Origin: MGOM01 sp035455265
GTDB taxonomy: Bacteria; Chloroflexota; Anaerolineae; Anaerolineales; E44-bin32
Reading direction: 5' to 3'
DNA: 27,957 nt
NCBI GenBank assembly: GCA_035455265.1
Contig: DATIFK010000042.1
Coordinates: 1 to 27,957 of the forward strand
The notes below the pieces were generated by a model. That model saw only the letters and a program-made list of their open reading frames with translations. It had not been told where the DNA came from and did no database searches. Positions 8,100 to 14,847 of this stretch are shown piece by piece. Numbering within the stretch: position 1 is the first letter of the stretch; every line of letters starts with the position of its first letter. The position numbers and the translations under genes are program-made.

Positions 8100-10430
8100 C
8101 TAGCGGGCGGCTTCAGGCAAACCGTGCACCTTCTGCAGGGATTCCCTGGGCAGCGCCAGAAGCTCGACCGAAGCCAGGGCCCGCGCGGTGGCGGAATACG
8201 GCCGGTCCTCCGCAAGCGCTTCCGTGCCGAACAGCTCCCCCTCCTGCGCCATCCCGGATTCGATCTCTTCGTCCCCCATCTGTTGAAAGAAACCGACCTT
8301 GCCTTTGCGCAGCAGATACGCGTGCGTCGAGTCCCCCTTCTCGTTGTAGATCGTCTCGCGACGCTTGACCGTTCGCTCCTGGCTGGCCTGGGCGATCGCC
8401 AGTAGCGCCTCGCGCGGCAAACCGGCCAGGGAAGGCACCTGGCGCAGCAGGCGCAGCACCCGGGCTTCGCGCGCCTTCGCAAAGACGTTCGCCAGGTGGG
8501 GGAAGGCGTCACGCCCGTGAGGGAAAGACATGGCCGCGACGAATTCGTCCTGGAAGTCAGGGTGGACGCTGAGCTCGGTGTACTCCACCTGGCGGGCGAT
8601 GCGATTGGCCTCCACGCGCTTGTCGACGTTCAAGAGCGCCATGCGGGCGCCGTCACCGGCAGCGTTGCCGACCGCATACACGGAGTCCAGCTCGCAGTCT
8701 GGAAAGAGCCCCATGGCCATCGACTCGACTTTGTCGATGTAGCTTCCAAAGGCTCCGGCCAGGATGACCTTGTCGACCTTTTCAATCCCGAGGGTGCGCA
8801 TCATGACCTTGGCGCCCATATACATGGCCGCCTTGGCCAACTGGATCGCCCGGACATCGTCCACATTGACCGTGATGTCTTGTTCAATCGAGGTTTCATC
8901 CGCCCAGGCGATGACGAACTCGTATCCCTTCTGTCCCTCGCGCGAACGGGGATGGTTCAGGTCCGTGACGAAGCGGCCGGTCGGTTCGATGACCCCGGCC
9001 AGCCAGAGCTCTGCGGCCACGTCCATGATGCCCGAGCCGCACAGGCCCTTGGCCTGGATCTCCTCTTTGGGAAGCTCGTCCGACCACTTGTCCTGTCCGA
9101 TCGTCTTGTAGCGAACCTCGAGGGTTTCCGGGTCGATACGAACCTTCTCGATGGCGCCCGGCGCGGCCCGCATGCCGAAGCGGATGTGGGCCCCTTCGAA
9201 GGCCGGTCCGGTAGCGCACGAGGAGGAGATGAGCTGGCGCCGGCTCCCCATCACGAGCTCGCCATTGGTTCCGATATCGATGATGAGAAGGTTCTGGTCC
9301 TGGTTGTAGGGCTCCTCGGCGATCAGGACTCCCACGTTGTCGGCCCCGACGAACCCGGCTTCGATCGGGAGGACGTGAACATTGGCCGACGGCCAGATCT
9401 TCAAGCCCAGGTCGCGCGCCTTGACGTCGACCGATCGATGGATGGTGGGGGCGAACGGTGCCCGACCGATCGGTTCTGGACCGATGCCGAGCAGGATGTG
9501 GTGCATGGCCGTGTTGCCGACCAGGACGGCCTCAACGATGTCCTCCGGTGTCTTCCCGACGGCCTTGGCGGCCTTTCGGGCGATCTTGCCCAGGCCTTCC
9601 AGAATGGCCCCCTGGAGGGTCGCCAAGCCGTCGGCGTTGGACATGCAGTAGGTGATGCGGGCCATGACGTCTTCGCCGTAGGTCACCTGAGGGTTCATCA
9701 TCGACTCGGTGGCCAGCAGCGCCCCCGTGCCCAGATCGCACAGATACCCGGCAACGGTCGTGGTGCCGATGTCGACCGCCAGACCGATGGCCTGCTCCAC
9801 GTACCCGGGTTCGACTTTGATCACTTCGCCGCCGGGTGCCGCCGGGCCGGCCGGGTTCCAAATCGAGACGCTGACTTTCCACTCCGCCGCGCGCAACGTC
9901 GCCGCCAGTGTCCGGACGACATCGATACCTACTGTGAGCTCGCTCAGGCTAAAGCGGGCCTCGACCTCAGCCTTCAGCCTTTCCCAATCCCCCAAGGCGT
10001 CGTGGAGGCTGGGAGGCGTGAGTTCAACGTAGCACCGCCGGATGGAGGGCTTGACAGTAATGGCGATGTCGCGGGCGGTCTTGCGAACGATCTGTTTGCC
10101 GGAACGAGTCTCCTCGGGGATGAAGACCAGCAGGTCTCCCAAGACGGGGGCCACGCAAGAAAGACGGTAGTTGGCCGGGTCTCGCTTTCGCTTCTCGAAG
10201 TACCGGGTTTCGCTGGCCGTCAACGGGCCACTGTGTGTCGACGAGGACTCGATGTCAAAGCGCTCGAAGAACCCTTCCTCCACCCGGACAATGCACTTGC
10301 CGCACGTTTGCTTTTCGCCGCAGATCGATTCGATGTCCACGCCCAGCCGGCGCGAGGCTTCCTTGATGGTTGTGCCTTCCTCCACCATGCCGCGGCGGCC
10401 AGAAGGTTGAAAGATGAGCTTGTGCTGCAT
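8100..10430 (-). CDS. Corrinoid activation ATPase (RACo-like) with C-terminal cyclic-nucleotide-binding-like domain
   Basis: RACo proteins use ATP to drive reduction of inactive Co(II) corrinoid back to Co(I). The ATG at 10430 (GGGAG upstream) gives 776 residues, about 130 more than typical RACo; the frame is open further upstream but that part does not look coding. Residues 1-95 form a [2Fe-2S] ferredoxin domain with C37-x5-C43-x2-C46...C92. A linker follows, then an ASKHA-type ATPase from about residue 215 (DIGTTT at 220-225, LIIDIGTNGE later, LAGAFGSYID near the end). Residues about 660-776 form an extra cNMP-binding-like beta-roll with a phosphate-cassette-like segment (GELFGTEAL, residues 731-739). 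In that cassette the usual GE pair reads GT and the Arg is displaced, so cAMP binding is doubtful. The gene sits between the second UroD gene and MtrH. Confidence 0.92.
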   Translation of the reverse strand: MQHKLIFQPSGRRGMVEEGTTIKEASRRLGVDIESICGEKQTCGKCIVRVEEGFFERFDIESSSTHSGPLTASETRYFEKRKRDPANYRLSCVAPVLGDLLVFIPEETRSGKQIVRKTARDIAITVKPSIRRCYVELTPPSLHDALGDWERLKAEVEARFSLSELTVGIDVVRTLAATLRAAEWKVSVSIWNPAGPAAPGGEVIKVEPGYVEQAIGLAVDIGTTTVAGYLCDLGTGALLATESMMNPQVTYGEDVMARITYCMSNADGLATLQGAILEGLGKIARKAAKAVGKTPEDIVEAVLVGNTAMHHILLGIGPEPIGRAPFAPTIHRSVDVKARDLGLKIWPSANVHVLPIEAGFVGADNVGVLIAEEPYNQDQNLLIIDIGTNGELVMGSRRQLISSSCATGPAFEGAHIRFGMRAAPGAIEKVRIDPETLEVRYKTIGQDKWSDELPKEEIQAKGLCGSGIMDVAAELWLAGVIEPTGRFVTDLNHPRSREGQKGYEFVIAWADETSIEQDITVNVDDVRAIQLAKAAMYMGAKVMMRTLGIEKVDKVILAGAFGSYIDKVESMAMGLFPDCELDSVYAVGNAAGDGARMALLNVDKRVEANRIARQVEYTELSVHPDFQDEFVAAMSFPHGRDAFPHLANVFAKAREARVLRLLRQVPSLAGLPREALLAIAQASQERTVKRRETIYNEKGDSTHAYLLRKGKVGFFQQMGDEEIESGMAQEGELFGTEALAEDRPYSATARALASVELLALPRESLQKVHGLPEAAR

Positions 10431-10444
10431 GATCGATGCTCCCT

Positions 10445-11494
10445 TCAGCCAGCCGCCGGCAGAGTCGACATCCACTTCACCGGGGCCTGGATAAAGGCCT
10501 CGACGTTCTCGACCGGCACGGAAGGTGGAATGTCGCAACCCGGCATGAGCATGAAACCGCCGCCGGCCGCCGCCGCCTCGAGGCAGGCGAAGGAGCTCCG
10601 CTCCACGTCCTCGCGCGCCCCGCGATCGAGCACCTTCACCGGGTCCACGTTGCCAGCCAGACAAGCCTGGCCGGCGAAGACGGCCTTCGCCTTACCGAGG
10701 TCCACTTTGTGATCGATACTGACGCACTCTGCCCCCGTGGCCACCAGCAGATCGATCTTGTCCGTGGTGTTGCCGCAAATGTGTAGCAGGGTGACGCCGC
10801 CGCGGTCTCGGGCCCAATCGGTCAGCTTGCGCAGCGGTGGCAGAGCGAACCGCTCGAAGTGCTTGCGGGAAACGAGGTCGCCCGATGCCGTCGGGTCGGC
10901 AATGCTCAACAGGGGGATCACCCCTTCGGCCAGCAGAGGCTCGTAGAAGCGCTGGATCACTCGCAAGGCGAAGTCCACGACCTTGTCCACCTCCTGCGGC
11001 TTTCGGTAGACGGCGCGCATCAACTTCTCGACTCCGTACATCTGCGCGCCGAGGGTGAACGGCCCCCAGGCCGTGGCCGTCACGGCGATCGTGTCGCCGA
11101 TCTCGCCGGCGACGATTCGGCTCGCCTCCCAAACCGTCTGCACCAACTCGTCCTTGGCGAGATCCTCGATGTCCAAGGCATCCAGTTCATCGGCCGTTTC
11201 CCGGACGATGGGCGCTTCGAGGTCGGGCGCTCCGATCTGTCGGAACTTGACCGTTCCGCCGTAGGCCGCGGCGTGGAAGTTGTTGTAGCCCGAGCCCACG
11301 TAGACGATGGGCTGGCCTGACTTCTTCTGCCCTTCGAGATAGGCGCGCGCCATGGCGTCGGGGTGACCGATCAGGTCGCGGAAGTTCGTGCCGGTGTTGC
11401 GAAAGGTCCACATCCCGGCGCCGAAGAGGCAAGCCGGGACCTGGTCCGTCGGGCGCAGGGAGAAGGTGTCGAGGACGAGCCGCTTGGGGTCCAT
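10445..11494 (-). CDS. UroD/MtaA-family corrinoid methyltransferase (copy 2)
   Basis: This 349-residue paralogue of the protein at 5963-6997 has the same zinc ligands: H238-I-C240-G and C320 in PGCDIPP. The conserved GPFTLGAQM segment lies at about residues 144-152. The two copies are clearly diverged, especially in the N-terminal 100 residues that shape the active-site entrance (GMWTFRNTG and VGSGYNNFHAAAYG here), so they probably recognise different partners or substrates. GGAGG lies 9 bases before the ATG, within the end of the OsmC-like gene; only 2 bases separate the two genes. The RACo gene follows after 14 bases. Its presence suggests either two substrates or a substrate step plus a cofactor step. 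Confidence 0.9.
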   Translation of the reverse strand: MDPKRLVLDTFSLRPTDQVPACLFGAGMWTFRNTGTNFRDLIGHPDAMARAYLEGQKKSGQPIVYVGSGYNNFHAAAYGGTVKFRQIGAPDLEAPIVRETADELDALDIEDLAKDELVQTVWEASRIVAGEIGDTIAVTATAWGPFTLGAQMYGVEKLMRAVYRKPQEVDKVVDFALRVIQRFYEPLLAEGVIPLLSIADPTASGDLVSRKHFERFALPPLRKLTDWARDRGGVTLLHICGNTTDKIDLLVATGAECVSIDHKVDLGKAKAVFAGQACLAGNVDPVKVLDRGAREDVERSSFACLEAAAAGGGFMLMPGCDIPPSVPVENVEAFIQAPVKWMSTLPAAG

Positions 11495-11496
11495 GG

Positions 11497-12033
11497 TCAG
11501 GTTCCTCCGGCCGCCGATTCCAGAATGAGATCGGTGTCGACCCGGACCGGCCGGCTGAGGGTCAGGCCGACGGGAGAGAAGGCGACCGTCTGCTGATGGA
11601 GCTGTTCCAGAACGGCAGGGTCGGCATCGCTTGTCACGTAGACGCGGGCCTGAACGTGCTTGTAGCCGGGCAGATCCTTCAGAGTAGGCACGCCAGCCAC
11701 GCCGAGGAATCCAGGGATGTCGACATGCCCTTCCAGTTCGACGCGGACGGCGTCGAGCGGAATGCCCAGGCGGGCGGCGTTGAGCGCGTAGCTGATGATG
11801 AGGCAGGCGCCATAGCAGGCGAGCACGACTTCGTGGGGGCTGGCGGCGGTATCCGTGCCGGCCACATTCGAGGGCTCGTCAAACGCCAGAGCGAACTGGC
11901 GGCAAGTCGTCTCCACTCGCAGCCCGCCGGCCCACGAAGCCTGCGCCTTCCAAACCAGCGCACCGCGCGCCGGGTCGGCCAGGATCTGGTCGATGGTGTC
12001 GTTCAGGGCGCGCAGGTTGATCTCGGAGCGCAT
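11497..12033 (-). CDS. OsmC-family protein lacking the second catalytic Cys
   Basis: This 178-residue protein has the OsmC/Ohr fold: ETTCRQFALAFDEP (residues 41-54), then ASPHEVVLACYGACLIISYAL (64-84) with Cys73 and Cys77, and a C-terminal SPVGLTL strand. Classical OsmC and Ohr peroxidases use two Cys, the second in a CP[VI] motif near the C-terminus. Here that position is Ser153 in SPVG, so the usual two-Cys thiol peroxidase cycle cannot run unchanged. Many unassigned OsmC-like proteins in sulfur-carrier neighbourhoods show such changes. The ATG at 12033 is the only good start in the conserved region; the open frame upstream crosses a long palindrome. It leads directly into the second UroD gene. 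Role unknown; thiol chemistry connected with the methyl system is a guess. Confidence 0.8.
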   Translation of the reverse strand: MRSEINLRALNDTIDQILADPARGALVWKAQASWAGGLRVETTCRQFALAFDEPSNVAGTDTAASPHEVVLACYGACLIISYALNAARLGIPLDAVRVELEGHVDIPGFLGVAGVPTLKDLPGYKHVQARVYVTSDADPAVLEQLHQQTVAFSPVGLTLSRPVRVDTDLILESAAGGT

Positions 12034-12044
12034 GTCAGACCTCA

Positions 12045-12087
12045 GCTCCCTCTCCCGGCCAACGATGAGAGGGCCGGGAGAGGGAGC
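12045..12087. repeat. Perfect 16-bp inverted repeat between two operon genes
   Basis: GCTCCCTCTCCCGGCC (12045-12060) and its exact complement (12072-12087) flank an 11-base loop. The structure fills most of the 65-base gap between the carboxymuconolactone-decarboxylase-like gene and the OsmC-like gene. With no T-run it is probably an mRNA-processing or stabilising hairpin, or one copy of a dispersed genomic palindrome. Confidence 0.75.
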
Positions 12088-12098
12088 AGGTCCACCTC

Positions 12099-12533
12099 TC
12101 AATAGACCCCGTGGTCGAACTTGGTCGGGGGCAGATACTCCCACTTCTCGCCCTTGCGATGCTTGCCGGCGATGTCCAGGCACTTGGCGGCGTACTCGAA
12201 CGCGTACGGGATTCCGGGGCCGCCTGGGACGAAACCGGCGGCGAGCATCCCGACGGCGCCCGCCTCGAAGATCTCGCCGTCGGTGGCGCCGGCTTCGACG
12301 GCCGGGACGACATGGATGATGCAGCGCGGGGAGCAGTAAGCAACGCCGCACGCCATGAAGATCAGCTCCTTCATCTTGCGGGGCAGATTGCCGTCGGCCC
12401 AGACGCTGTTGTAGAAATCGGCGAAGCGCTCGCCCACTTCTGGCGCGATCGTGTTCGCCACGGCGAACATGCGCGGCAGGAAGAGCATCTTCTCCTTCAT
12501 ATAGGCGTTGGCTTGCTCAGTGCTGGTGGCCAT
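12099..12533 (-). CDS. Carboxymuconolactone-decarboxylase / AhpD-like protein
   Basis: This 144-residue helical protein belongs to the AhpD-like superfamily. The ATG at 12533 follows GGAGG with 8 bases spacing, so it is preferred over the in-frame ATG at 12581. The active-site region reads ELIFMACGVAYCSPRCIIH (residues 56-74). In AhpD-type enzymes the motif is C-x2-C-x3-H after a conserved Glu. Here three cysteines (C62, C67, C71) precede H74, with C67-x3-C71-x2-H74 spacing, so the motif is shifted. A disulfide-reductase or peroxidase-linked role is possible, but many members have no assigned reaction. It lies between the TorD-like and OsmC-like genes; two redox-thiol proteins side by side suggest protection of oxygen-sensitive corrinoid chemistry (inference). 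Confidence 0.82.
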   Translation of the reverse strand: MATSTEQANAYMKEKMLFLPRMFAVANTIAPEVGERFADFYNSVWADGNLPRKMKELIFMACGVAYCSPRCIIHVVPAVEAGATDGEIFEAGAVGMLAAGFVPGGPGIPYAFEYAAKCLDIAGKHRKGEKWEYLPPTKFDHGVY

Positions 12534-12684
12534 GGTCTGATCCTCCAATGGGCCTGCGGAGACCGGACGGATTTCGGGCACCGCGAATCATGACGGAGAC
12601 GTCGTGCTGGCTGGTTGCAGTCCTCCTATCGTCTTGTCCGCGTCGCCTCTCCTTTCTGGGTCACGGCGCCGACCTAGCCGTCGG

Positions 12685-13515
12685 TCAACCGGTGGGGACC
12701 CGGCCGGGTTGCGACAGCTCGAGGCTGTCGGCCGCAAGGAAACGATCGGTCAGGTCAGCCAGGCCGCGATAGTACGGGTGAGCCCCGGCTCGGGTCAGCC
12801 CGGCCGCCAGCCCGCCCGCCCGGCGTCTCAAGTGGGTGGAGAGGAATCTCGACTGGCGCCTGCGCCAGCGGCCGGCCCGGCCGGGATCCCCTTCTCCCCA
12901 TGCGGCCGCTTCACGCGCCGCGCAGTGATGCATGAATTGCATTTCGACCGAGAGATGCTGAGGGGCGATAGGGCCCTCCCCCCCGACCACCAGCCCCGCT
13001 TCGCGGTAGGCCACCTCGACCGCTTCCGCCGCCGGTCCGTGGCTCAGAGTCGTCGCGGCGGCGGCCCCCACGGGAAGGGACGGTAGAAGGTAATCCGATG
13101 CAAGGAGAGGGGCGAGCTGCGGGCCGGCGCGCAGGAAGGCCTGCGCATAGGCCGCGGACAGCTCGACCGCGAGTCGGTCGGTGTCCAGCGCTTGACCCCA
13201 GGTTCGCAGAGCCTCCCCGCCGATACCTTTGGCCACCAGCAACGCGACCGCCCCACTCTCCCGTAGGGCGCCCACATACTCATCGGAGGGCGGCTCGCCG
13301 AAGCTGGCCGCCAGGAAGTTGTACAGGCCCGCTCGCGCCAGGGCCGTCGTCCGTTCCGGCAGATGCTCCTCACCGCGCTGCGGACCCCGGGCGCCGGAGA
13401 CCTCGGAGCTTCCGCCGTACGTCAGGAAACGGCGCCGCACGCGCGCCACGCCGGACAGCGCAGCTGCCAGATCAAGGACATCGTTCCACGTCAGGCTCCC
13501 CGTGGGCAGGTCCAT
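12685..13515 (-). CDS. TorD/DmsD-like molybdoenzyme maturation chaperone
   Basis: TorD-family proteins are cytoplasmic all-helical chaperones that hold DMSO-reductase-family apoenzymes until cofactor insertion. The family core begins near residue 57 (ALARAGLYNFLAASFGEPPSD). The signature block APQHLSVEMQFMHHCAAREA (about residues 183-202) is followed by FLSTHL and a polar tail, as in TorD/NarJ relatives. The 276 residues include a roughly 50-residue N-terminal extension (MDLPTGSLTWNDVLDLAAAL...) that I do not recognise; no good ribosome site precedes the ATG at 13515, so the start is uncertain. No DMSO-reductase-family enzyme is encoded in the window. The molybdoenzyme at the right end is of the xanthine-dehydrogenase family and would not use TorD. 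Its client must lie elsewhere. Confidence 0.78.
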   Translation of the reverse strand: MDLPTGSLTWNDVLDLAAALSGVARVRRRFLTYGGSSEVSGARGPQRGEEHLPERTTALARAGLYNFLAASFGEPPSDEYVGALRESGAVALLVAKGIGGEALRTWGQALDTDRLAVELSAAYAQAFLRAGPQLAPLLASDYLLPSLPVGAAAATTLSHGPAAEAVEVAYREAGLVVGGEGPIAPQHLSVEMQFMHHCAAREAAAWGEGDPGRAGRWRRRQSRFLSTHLRRRAGGLAAGLTRAGAHPYYRGLADLTDRFLAADSLELSQPGRVPTG

Positions 13516-13571
13516 CTAGCTATGTGTAAGGCCGTCTAGACCTGCCGTCCATTGGGGAGGACTGTGGATTC

Positions 13572-13592
13572 CTGGGGTGTGGAAAACCCCAG
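13572..13592. other. CTGGGG/CCCCAG hairpin upstream of the region A operon
   Basis: CTGGGG (13572-13577) pairs with CCCCAG (13587-13592) around a 9-base loop, in the 267-base gap between the selenoprotein-like DsrE gene and the TorD-like gene. It could be an operator, a leader hairpin or a terminator for the DsrE gene; there is no T-run. A nearby GGGGAATACCC (13608-13618) resembles the hairpin sequence at the other end of the operon (1794-1809, minus strand). Confidence 0.3.
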
Positions 13593-13782
13593 CTCCGCAC
13601 GCAATGAGGGGAATACCCTGAGGCGCGGGGCCCTGCCTGCGCGACCGGGTCGACCAGGTGAAACTGGCCCCGCCGGAAGCGGGTTAGAAGCGGGTTCTAA
13701 GAGGAATCGTCTGCCGGGGAGGCGTGTCTCTCTTGCGCGGCGGCCACTCAGTGGCGATCCGGGTGAAGCAGGGAAGACGTCG

Positions 13783-14145
13783 TCAGAAGATCAGGACCCG
13801 GTCGGCCGCCAACGTCCACTCGCTCAACAGCTCCATGGAGCCGGATCGGACCCCCTCGACAGTCACTTCAGGCCTTATGCCACGGGCCTTGGCGCAGGTG
13901 CTTCAAGTGGCGACCTCGCCCTGGCGGGCAAGGGAGCTCATCATTCGCTCGACGTTGTAGTAGCCCTCGTGGGTTTCCTGTCCCGCGACCGCACACTGCA
14001 CTCCATCGCCCACGAGGAACACCTGGACCATCAGGCCCTTCTGTTTCGACAGCTGCATCCCCAAACGCAGGGCGTTATACGGCCTCTCGCTGCCGTAGGG
14101 TCCGTCATTGACCACAATCAAGACTTTCCTCGTCGGTCCATCCAT
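13783..14145 (-). CDS. DsrE-family selenoprotein (in-frame TGA = Sec81)
   Basis: Read through one TGA this gene encodes a complete 120-residue DsrE-family protein, a small cytoplasmic carrier of sulfur or reducing equivalents. Residues 1-80 carry the family start (KVLIVVNDGPYGSERPYNALRL, in two parts 7-17 and 18-28) and GYYNVERMM (61-69). The TGA at 13903-13905 falls at residue 81, exactly where relatives have the first Cys of a C-G-T-C-x-x-A-R-G motif: here U81-S-T-C84-A-K-A-R-G-I. Conserved sequence continues to the usual ending SEWTLAADRVLIF, then TGA at 13783-13785. A bacterial SECIS-like hairpin follows the TGA. A ribosome site (GGGAGA) precedes the ATG, 14 bases after the response-regulator stop, so it is the third gene of the kinase-regulator operon. 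DsrE-like selenoproteins have been reported from environmental surveys. The alternative is a nonsense mutation, which does not explain the Cys-for-TGA position. Confidence 0.85.
13864..13909 (-). promoter_or_regulatory. Candidate bacterial SECIS element
   Basis: In the minus-strand mRNA, 13 nt after the UGA, AGGCC (13889-13885) pairs with GGCCU (13874-13870) around a 10-nt loop CGUGGCAUAA. A G is the second loop base and the loop begins 18 nt after the UGA, which fits the general rules for bacterial SECIS elements recognised by SelB. A lower helix CACUU (13909-13905, overlapping the UGA) with AAGUG (13868-13864) can close the structure, leaving a large bulge on the 5' side. Confidence 0.6.
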
Positions 14146-14159
14146 GACGTGTCTCCCGG

Positions 14160-14837
14160 CTACTCGAGCAGTCCTTTGCCGACGGCGTAGCGGACGAGCT
14201 CCACCCGGCTGTGCAGGCCGAGCTTCTCGACGATGCGTGCGCGGTGGCTTTCGACGGTCTTGACGCTGATGACAAGCGCCTCGCCGACCTGGGCATTGCT
14301 GTAACCCTGGGCGATGAGGCGGAGCACCTGCACCTCGCGCGGCGTCAATCCGTCATACGGCTTCGGGGAGGGCGTTTCACCGCCGTCGCTGCCACGACGG
14401 GAGCGAGAGGTGCGTCGCAGATAGTCCTCGATCAATCCCTTCGTCATCGGGGGGAAAAGGAAGGCCTCACCGCGGGCGACGGCGCGGATTCCAGCCAGGA
14501 GGTCCTCTTCGGCGGCGCGCTTGACAAGGTATCCAGCAGCCCCAGCCCGCAGGGCCCGGTGCAGGAAGGACTGGTCCTCGTGGACGGTGAGGATCAGGAC
14601 GCGCACCTCCGGCAGGGACTCCTTGAGGCGATGGGTCAGTTCGAGGCCGCTCAGCCCGGGCATCCCAACGTCAGCCAGCACGACATCCGGGCGGAGGCGC
14701 TCGGCCTCCCGGAGGGCTTCGAGCCCATCACCAGCCTCGCCCACAACGTCCATGTCGGCCTGGGCACTGAGGAGTGCCTTCAGACCGGCGCGCAGGACGG
14801 CGTGATCGTCGGCGAGCAAGACGCGAATTCGAGGCAT
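14160..14837 (-). CDS. NarL/LuxR-family response regulator
   Basis: This 225-residue regulator pairs with the kinase encoded just upstream. The receiver domain occupies residues 3-120, with acidic residues D10-D11, the phosphoacceptor D56 in VVLADVGMPG, T84 in ILTVHE and the switch Lys in YLVKRA. The LuxR-type helix-turn-helix is at the C-terminus (DGLTPREVQVLRLIAQGYSN, then SVKTVESHRARIVEKLG). The ATG at 14837 starts the receiver domain directly; further upstream sequence in the same frame overlaps the kinase. The gap to the kinase stop is 10 bases. It probably controls this operon and perhaps the divergent sulfur-carrier genes starting at 17331, which is inference from position. Confidence 0.93.
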   Translation of the reverse strand: MPRIRVLLADDHAVLRAGLKALLSAQADMDVVGEAGDGLEALREAERLRPDVVLADVGMPGLSGLELTHRLKESLPEVRVLILTVHEDQSFLHRALRAGAAGYLVKRAAEEDLLAGIRAVARGEAFLFPPMTKGLIEDYLRRTSRSRRGSDGGETPSPKPYDGLTPREVQVLRLIAQGYSNAQVGEALVISVKTVESHRARIVEKLGLHSRVELVRYAVGKGLLE

Positions 14838-14847
14838 TCGAAGGTAA

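Noticed and set aside
10431..10664. A 78-codon N-terminal extension of the corrinoid activator
   Set aside because: It overlaps the end of the upstream methyltransferase gene, is Arg/Gly-rich, and the ATG at 10430 has its own ribosome site directly before the ferredoxin domain.
8496..10712. A 738-codon open frame on the plus strand opposite the corrinoid activator gene
   Set aside because: It mirrors the codons of the real minus-strand gene, has no domain-like pattern, and reads as His/Asp/Gly/Arg-rich shadow sequence common in GC-rich genes.
13516..13782. A possible selenocysteine tRNA near the Sec-DsrE gene
   Set aside because: Neither strand shows a TTCGA-type T-loop with a long variable arm and a TCA anticodon in the right arrangement.
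13572..13810. Pieces resembling a cobalamin riboswitch on the plus strand (GGTGAAA, GCCACT, GGGAAG in order)
   Set aside because: The core B12 box does not match, the 3' part overlaps the coding end of the DsrE gene on the other strand, and no plus-strand gene follows. GCCACTCAGTGGC is a simple inverted repeat.
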